DNA of 8,643 nucleotides from Pseudomonadota bacterium (GTDB lineage: Bacteria; Pseudomonadota; Gammaproteobacteria; Xanthomonadales; Xanthomonadaceae). The number at the start of each line of letters is the position of its first letter. Position 1 is the first letter of the stretch. The DNA is taken from contig JAFAFD010000315.1 of assembly GCA_023423675.1 (NCBI GenBank), positions 1-8,643 of the forward strand. The letters are read 5' to 3'. Positions 5,324 to 8,643 of this stretch are shown here, piece after piece. The notes under the pieces were generated by a model. The model was not told where the DNA came from, ran no database searches, and saw nothing but the letters and a program-made list of their open reading frames with translations. Position numbers and translations under genes: made by a program.

Positions 5324-6592
5324 ATGAATGAAATGACGGCGGCGCGGCAGCGCTCGATGTGGGTCGCGGGCCTGTCCACCGTGGTGGAGTGGTACGACTT
5401 CACCCTGTACCTGTATTTCGCCACCGTGTTGTCGCGGGTGTTCTTCGGTGGCGGCGAGCAGGCGATGCTGGTCACGCTGGCGGGCTTCGCCGTCTCCTAC
5501 CTGATGCGCCCGCTCGGCGCGCTGTGCTTCGGCCACCTCGGTGATCGCCTCGGCCGGCGCTGGATGCTGCTGGCCTCGATGGCGCTGATGGCGGCGGCGA
5601 TGCTGGCCACCGCCCTGCTGCCGACCGCAGCGACGGCGGGCACCACGGCCGGCGTGCTGCTGCTGGTGCTGCGCTGCGTGATGGCCTTTTCGGTGGGCGG
5701 CGAGTACACCGGCGTGGTCGCCTACCTGCTGGAAAGCGCGCCGGCGCGTCGCCGTGGACTGGTCACTTCGCTGGCCTCGGCGGCCAGTGAAGTGGGCGCG
5801 CTGCTGGCGGTGGCGATCTCCGCGGTGACGGTGGCCATGCTCACGCCCGCACAGCTGGATGGCTGGGGCTGGCGCATTCCGTTCTTCGTCGGTGCCGCGC
5901 TCGCGCTGGTGATCCTCATCGCGCGTTCGGGCATGCATGAATCGCCCGAATTCGAGCGCCAGCGTCGCGAGGGCAGCATTCCGGCGACGCCGCTGCGCCA
6001 CGTACTGCGCAACCATCCCGGCGCGGTGGCGCGCACCTTCGCGATTTCCGCACTCGGTTCGATCACCTACTACGTCGGCATCACCTATGTGCCGGCCTTC
6101 CTGCATGCGCAGGGGCACGATGAAGGCGACGCGCTGTGGCTGTCGACGGTGGCGGCCGTGGCGGTCATCGCCATCACGCCGCTGTGCGGACTGCTGTCCG
6201 ATCGCTTCGGGCGTCGACCGCTGCTGCTGGGGCTGACGGTGCTGGCAGCGCTGCTGCCGTTGTCGATGTTCGGCTGGATGGCCGAGGCTGCGCCGCTGGG
6301 CATCGCGCTGGCGGCGGTGGTGCTGGCCTGCGTGGCGGGCGGCATCAGCGCGGTGGCGGCACCGGCCACGGCCGAGCAGTTTCCGGGCGAGGGCCGGGTG
6401 AGCGGGCTGGCACTGGGGGTGACCATGGCCACGGCGGTGTTCGGCGGTGCGACACCGTGGCTGGCGCAGTGGTGGGTGGAACGCAGCGGCTGGGCGGCGG
6501 CGCCGGGCGCGATGATCGCGCTGGTGGCGGTGCTGGTGCTGCCGGTGCTGTGGACCCTGCCCGAGACGACCCCGGGCAGGGGCAAGCGCTAG
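5324..6592 (+). CDS. MFS transporter, metabolite:H+ symporter (MHS) type
   Basis: The product is 422 residues, consistent with twelve inner-membrane helices. It opens with the MHS-type N-terminal motif VEWYDFTLYLYF (21-32), followed by the MFS signature RPLGALCFGHLGDRLGRR (62-79) between helices 2 and 3, then RCVMAFSVGGEYTG (117-130) and ESAPARRRG (137-145). GWGWRIPFFVG (180-190) and ESPEF (206-210) are also typical of the MHS family, which includes ProP, KgtP and citrate carriers. Transport would be proton-driven uptake of a small, often charged, metabolite; the substrate cannot be read from the sequence. ATG 5324 is used, with ATG 5333 possible; no strong ribosome binding site is seen. The gene ends four bases from the convergent nucleoside hydrolase, with no room for a separate terminator. 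Confidence 0.9.
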   Translation: MNEMTAARQRSMWVAGLSTVVEWYDFTLYLYFATVLSRVFFGGGEQAMLVTLAGFAVSYLMRPLGALCFGHLGDRLGRRWMLLASMALMAAAMLATALLPTAATAGTTAGVLLLVLRCVMAFSVGGEYTGVVAYLLESAPARRRGLVTSLASAASEVGALLAVAISAVTVAMLTPAQLDGWGWRIPFFVGAALALVILIARSGMHESPEFERQRREGSIPATPLRHVLRNHPGAVARTFAISALGSITYYVGITYVPAFLHAQGHDEGDALWLSTVAAVAVIAITPLCGLLSDRFGRRPLLLGLTVLAALLPLSMFGWMAEAAPLGIALAAVVLACVAGGISAVAAPATAEQFPGEGRVSGLALGVTMATAVFGGATPWLAQWWVERSGWAAAPGAMIALVAVLVLPVLWTLPETTPGRGKR

Positions 6593-6596
6593 GCGA

Positions 6597-7544
6597 TCAG
6601 ACCGCCAGGGTCTGCTCGATGTCGGCCAGCACGGCCGGCGCATCCACGCCGATGGCGATCGACTGCAGCACGTGGCCATCCCACACGCTGGGGCCGAAGG
6701 CCAGGCCTTCCGGCTTGGGGATGGTCATGCCGCGGGCCACGCCGTCGGTGGCCACGCGCACGCTGGCGCGCTCGAACTGGAACAGCTCCGGGCGGGTCAG
6801 GGCGATGCAGGCGCAGCAGTCGTGCACGACCATGCCCTTGTGCCCGGCCTGCAGGTAGAAGTCCACGTAGTCCTGCGACAGTGCGCGTACCAGCTCGGCA
6901 TCGGCACCGCCGATGGCGGCCAGCTTGTCCAGGCCGTCACGGTCCATTTCCACGCGGGTGGTGACGTCCAGGCCGATGGCGGTGACCGGCCACTGCGCGG
7001 TGAACACGATGTCGGCCGCTTCGGCGTCGCCCCAGATGTTGGCCTCGGCGGCCGGGGTGATGTTGCCGTTGACGTGGAAGGCGCCGCCCATTAGGACCAC
7101 GCCGCGCACCAGGCCGGCGATGTCCGGGGCCTGCTGCAGGGCCAGGGCCAGGTTGGTCATGCGGCCGACCGCGATCAGGGTCACTTCGCCCGGGTGGGCG
7201 CGGACCAGGTCGATGATCAGCTGGTGGGCCGGGCGCGCATCGGCGGCCACGTCCAGCGCAGCCGGCACCGGGTGGTTGCCCAGGCCGTTGTGGCCATGGA
7301 TGTGCACCGGCCAGGCTTCCGGGGTGGCTTCGGGCTGCAGCGGGCCGGCGGCGCCGCACGCGACCGGGGCAGCAAAGCCCCAGGCCTGCTTCAGGTACAG
7401 CGCGTTGTGGGTGGTCGAATCCACCGACGCGTTGCCGAAGGTGGTGGTGACGCCGACCAGGTCGATCTGGGCGTGCTTGTGCAGGTACAGCAGGGCCAGC
7501 GCGTCGTCGACGCCCGGATCCGTATCGAAAATGACTTTCAGCAT
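6597..7544 (-). CDS. Inosine/uridine-preferring type nucleoside hydrolase
   Basis: The product is 315 residues, the normal length for the family, and cytoplasmic. It hydrolyses the N-glycosidic bond of ribonucleosides to a free base and ribose for purine/pyrimidine salvage. The calcium-binding signature FDTDPGVDDA is at 6-15, with D9 and D14 the expected metal ligands. LMGGAF (151-156), N161 in NGNITP, E167 and N169 in AAEANIW, and H241-D242 in VVHDCC line up with the ribose- and metal-binding residues known for the Crithidia enzyme. All key residues are intact, so the enzyme should be active; substrate preference among nucleosides is not resolved. The start is ATG at 7544 on the minus strand. 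The ribosome binding region is unusual: a purine-rich trinucleotide run separates GGAAG from the start codon. It is convergent with the MFS gene, so co-transcription is ruled out, though a shared salvage role is possible. Confidence 0.95.
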   Translation of the reverse strand: MLKVIFDTDPGVDDALALLYLHKHAQIDLVGVTTTFGNASVDSTTHNALYLKQAWGFAAPVACGAAGPLQPEATPEAWPVHIHGHNGLGNHPVPAALDVAADARPAHQLIIDLVRAHPGEVTLIAVGRMTNLALALQQAPDIAGLVRGVVLMGGAFHVNGNITPAAEANIWGDAEAADIVFTAQWPVTAIGLDVTTRVEMDRDGLDKLAAIGGADAELVRALSQDYVDFYLQAGHKGMVVHDCCACIALTRPELFQFERASVRVATDGVARGMTIPKPEGLAFGPSVWDGHVLQSIAIGVDAPAVLADIEQTLAV

Positions 7545-7562
7545 GTTGTTGTTCTTCTTCTT
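7545..7562 (-). repeat. Trinucleotide run in the nucleoside hydrolase leader
   Basis: On the plus strand this is three GTT units followed by three CTT units; in the mRNA it reads three GAA then three AAC-type units directly before the start codon. It is an unstructured, A-rich leader in otherwise very GC-rich DNA. It may favour initiation or vary in length by slippage. Confidence 0.6.
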
Positions 7563-7698
7563 CCGTGTGGTGCAGGGGGGCCGGCGGGACCCTGGGGGCC
7601 GGGCCGGCGCGCCCTACATTGTCCCATCTTCATGACAGGCAGGGCGAACCGCTGCGGCGGTGCTATCGTCAGGGGGTATCCACGGAAGGAGAACCGCC
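7563..7698. promoter_or_regulatory. Divergent intergenic region between nucleoside hydrolase and exported-protein genes
   Basis: These bases must hold promoters for both directions. For the rightward gene, TGC followed by TATCGT (7661-7669) looks like an extended -10 about 30 bases before the start, without a good -35. For the leftward gene, minus-strand TGGGACAAT (its last six bases, GACAAT, cover 7618-7623) is a possible extended -10. Both are weak matches made by eye. Confidence 0.3.
7686..7691 (+). promoter_or_regulatory. AAGGAG ribosome binding site
   Basis: AAGGAG lies seven bases before ATG 7699. It is an excellent Shine-Dalgarno and decides the start against an upstream in-frame codon at 7660. 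Confidence 0.8.
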
Positions 7699-8157
7699 AT
7701 GAAGACCCCCGCGATCCTGCTGGCCGGCCTGCTGTGCCTGGGCGCCGTCGCGCCGGCCCTGGCCACCTCGGTGGAGCCGAAGCCGCTGGAGGAAATGGTG
7801 GCGGAAGCCGACCAGATCGTCCGCGCCAAGGTGGTCGCCGTAGAAATGGTCGATGGCAAGGGACGGCCGCTGACCGATCCCGGATCGCGCACCGGGCCAG
7901 GCTCGGACAACGAGATCCGCCTGGTCCTGCAGGTGCAGGAAGTGCTGCGCCCCCGGGAGGGCAAGGTGCCGGCGACGATCCGGGTGCCGCTGTGGACGAT
8001 GTGGCATTACACCTTGGGCCATATCCGCGAGGCCACGCTGGGCAGCGAAAGCCTGTTCCTGCTCAAGGGCGAGCGCCATGCACCGGTCTATCCGATGGAT
8101 TTCCAGCGGCCGCTGGAAGAGCGCGCGCAGATCCAGTCATTGATGGTGGCGCCATGA
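7699..8157 (+). CDS. Small exported protein of unknown function
   Basis: The product is 152 residues. It begins with a clear Sec signal peptide, MKTPAILLAGLLCLGAVAPALA, with likely cleavage after ALA (20-22). The mature part is about 130 residues and has no cysteine. It opens with PLEEMVAEADQIVRAKVVAVE (27-47) and continues with alternating strands such as NEIRLVLQVQEVLRP (72-86). The pattern of a helix followed by 'aDqIvrakVvaVe' resembles small secreted OB/NTR-like beta-barrel proteins, but I cannot assign a family. A conserved-looking WTMWHYTLGH stretch (97-106) is rich in aromatic residues and histidine. The start is set by AAGGAG at 7686-7691. It is followed on the same strand by a small membrane-protein gene 31 bases on, so the two probably share a transcript. 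No catalytic motif is seen. Confidence 0.75.
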   Translation: MKTPAILLAGLLCLGAVAPALATSVEPKPLEEMVAEADQIVRAKVVAVEMVDGKGRPLTDPGSRTGPGSDNEIRLVLQVQEVLRPREGKVPATIRVPLWTMWHYTLGHIREATLGSESLFLLKGERHAPVYPMDFQRPLEERAQIQSLMVAP

Positions 8158-8177
8158 CCGCGCCGGTTCGCTGCTGC

Positions 8178-8182
8178 GGAGG
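8178..8182 (+). promoter_or_regulatory. GGAGG ribosome binding site
   Basis: GGAGG lies six bases before ATG 8189 and is among the strongest Shine-Dalgarno matches in the window. It supports a real gene despite the low-complexity tail. Confidence 0.75.
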
Positions 8183-8188
8183 CACGCC

Positions 8189-8515
8189 ATGCTGGTGGTG
8201 ACCCTGGTCCTCATCGCCCTGGTACTGGGCCTGAACCTGGTGGCCACCTATGTGGTGGTGCGGCGCGATGACGTGTCGGTGGGAGGACGGATGGTGCAGC
8301 TGCTGCTGGTCTGGCTGCTGCCGCTGGTCGGCGCGATCCTGTGCATGGCGATCGCCACCGCCGACGGCTCGGTCAGCCGCAGCGATGGCAGCTTCGCGGG
8401 CAGCTACGATTCCTCGGGCGGGTATGCCGGTGACAGCCACGGCAGCCACAGCCATGGCGGATCGGACTGCAGCAGCGACGGTGGCGGCGGCGATGGTGGC
8501 AGCTGCGGCGATTGA
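8189..8515 (+). CDS. Small two-helix membrane protein with Gly/Ser/Asp/His-rich tail
   Basis: The product is 108 residues. Two hydrophobic helices lie at about 3-24 and 36-57, separated by a short charged loop, RRDDVSVGGR (25-34). From residue 59 the chain becomes a low-complexity tail of Gly, Ser, Asp and His with two cysteines, C94 in GSDCSSDGG and C106 in GGSCGD. The tail includes SHGSHSHGG (83-91) and GGGGDGGSCGD at the end. The His/Asp/Cys content could bind metal, or the tail may simply be a flexible extension; both are guesses. With a hairpin of two helices, N- and C-termini should be on the same side of the membrane. I do not recognise a named family; small proteobacterial membrane proteins with Gly/Cys-rich ends are common. 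It has a strong GGAGG site and probably lies in an operon with the exported protein upstream. It ends six bases before the repeat array. Confidence 0.75.
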   Translation: MLVVTLVLIALVLGLNLVATYVVVRRDDVSVGGRMVQLLLVWLLPLVGAILCMAIATADGSVSRSDGSFAGSYDSSGGYAGDSHGSHSHGGSDCSSDGGGGDGGSCGD

Positions 8516-8521
8516 GCTCTC

Positions 8522-8643
8522 GTAGAGTCGAGCCATGCTCGACTGCCTGTGACATTTGTAGAGTCGAGCCATGCTCGACTGCCTGTGGCATTTGTAGAGT
8601 CGAGCCATGCTCGACTGCCTGTGACATTTGTAGAGTCGAGCCA
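8522..8643 (+). repeat. Tandem array of GTAG-headed palindromes, 36-bp period, cut by window edge
   Basis: Three complete units start at 8522, 8558 and 8594, and a fourth starts at 8630 and runs off the window. Each unit is GTAG, stem AGTCGAGC, loop CAT, stem GCTCGACT, then a 13-base linker (GCCTGTGACATTT). Only one base differs among the complete units: the second has GTGGC in place of GTGAC in the linker. All units have the same orientation, directly behind the membrane-protein gene, so its transcript would end in a series of hairpins. Confidence 0.92.

Noticed and set aside
5297..6679. A 460-codon minus-strand open frame opposite the MFS gene
   Set aside because: The Arg/His/Gln-rich composition and lack of motifs mark it as an antisense shadow. 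The plus strand has clear MFS motifs.
8063..8608. Minus-strand open frame with a repeated MARLYKCHRQSS peptide
   Set aside because: The repeated peptide arises only because the 36-bp array unit is a multiple of three. The rest is an antisense shadow of the membrane-protein gene.
8522..8643. CRISPR-like regular repeats
   Set aside because: The period is regular, but the 13-base segments between palindromes are also nearly identical, so there are no unique spacers. The units carry the GTAG head of REP elements, and no cas gene is present.

Overview
This window reads as ordinary, densely coded chromosome from a very GC-rich gammaproteobacterium, most probably Stenotrophomonas (S. maltophilia group) within the Xanthomonadaceae. 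The strongest clue is a set of GTAG-headed palindromes (GTAG, a short stem, a CAT-type loop and the returning stem). They match what I know as SMAG/GTAG-REP elements of Stenotrophomonas. They occur at 81-105, 636-660, three times in 3903-3993, and as a tandem array from 8522 to the window edge. The gene types and the strong preference for G or C at third codon positions fit. I see no insertion sequence, tRNA, rRNA, CRISPR array or phage gene.

Left part (1-1431): a possible 3' end of an upstream gene (3-47); a small FMN-binding split-barrel protein of the general stress protein 26 type (195-626), with a same-orientation GTAG palindrome on each side; and an exported protein of unknown function (829-1431).

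Middle (1453-5175): a two-gene unit of a four-helix DUF2975 membrane protein (1536-2084) and a YozG-like helix-turn-helix regulator (2084-2308), joined by a TGATG stop/start overlap. A perfect palindrome, TTTATCGATAAA, lies in an AT-rich island just upstream and is the obvious candidate operator. A YoaE-type TerC/CBS/CorC membrane protein follows on the same strand (2351-3886). It ends at a GTAG palindrome with a T-run that should act as an intrinsic terminator. A GTAG-repeat cluster then forms nearly the whole leader of a membrane-anchored metallophosphoesterase (4018-5175).

Right part (5176-8643): two 41-nt hairpins in opposite orientation with shared flanks and co-varying inner stems; an MFS transporter of the metabolite:H+ symporter type (5324-6592); a convergent nucleoside hydrolase only four bases away (6597-7544, minus strand); then a divergent pair of uncharacterised envelope genes (7699-8157 exported, 8189-8515 two-helix membrane protein with a Gly/Ser/Asp/His tail). 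The window ends inside the 36-bp-period tandem array.

I do not see a clear new multi-gene system. The points most worth a second look are the palindromic operator of the DUF2975/HTH pair, the co-varying 41-nt hairpins, the tandem GTAG array, and the unassigned exported/membrane gene pair at 7699-8515.
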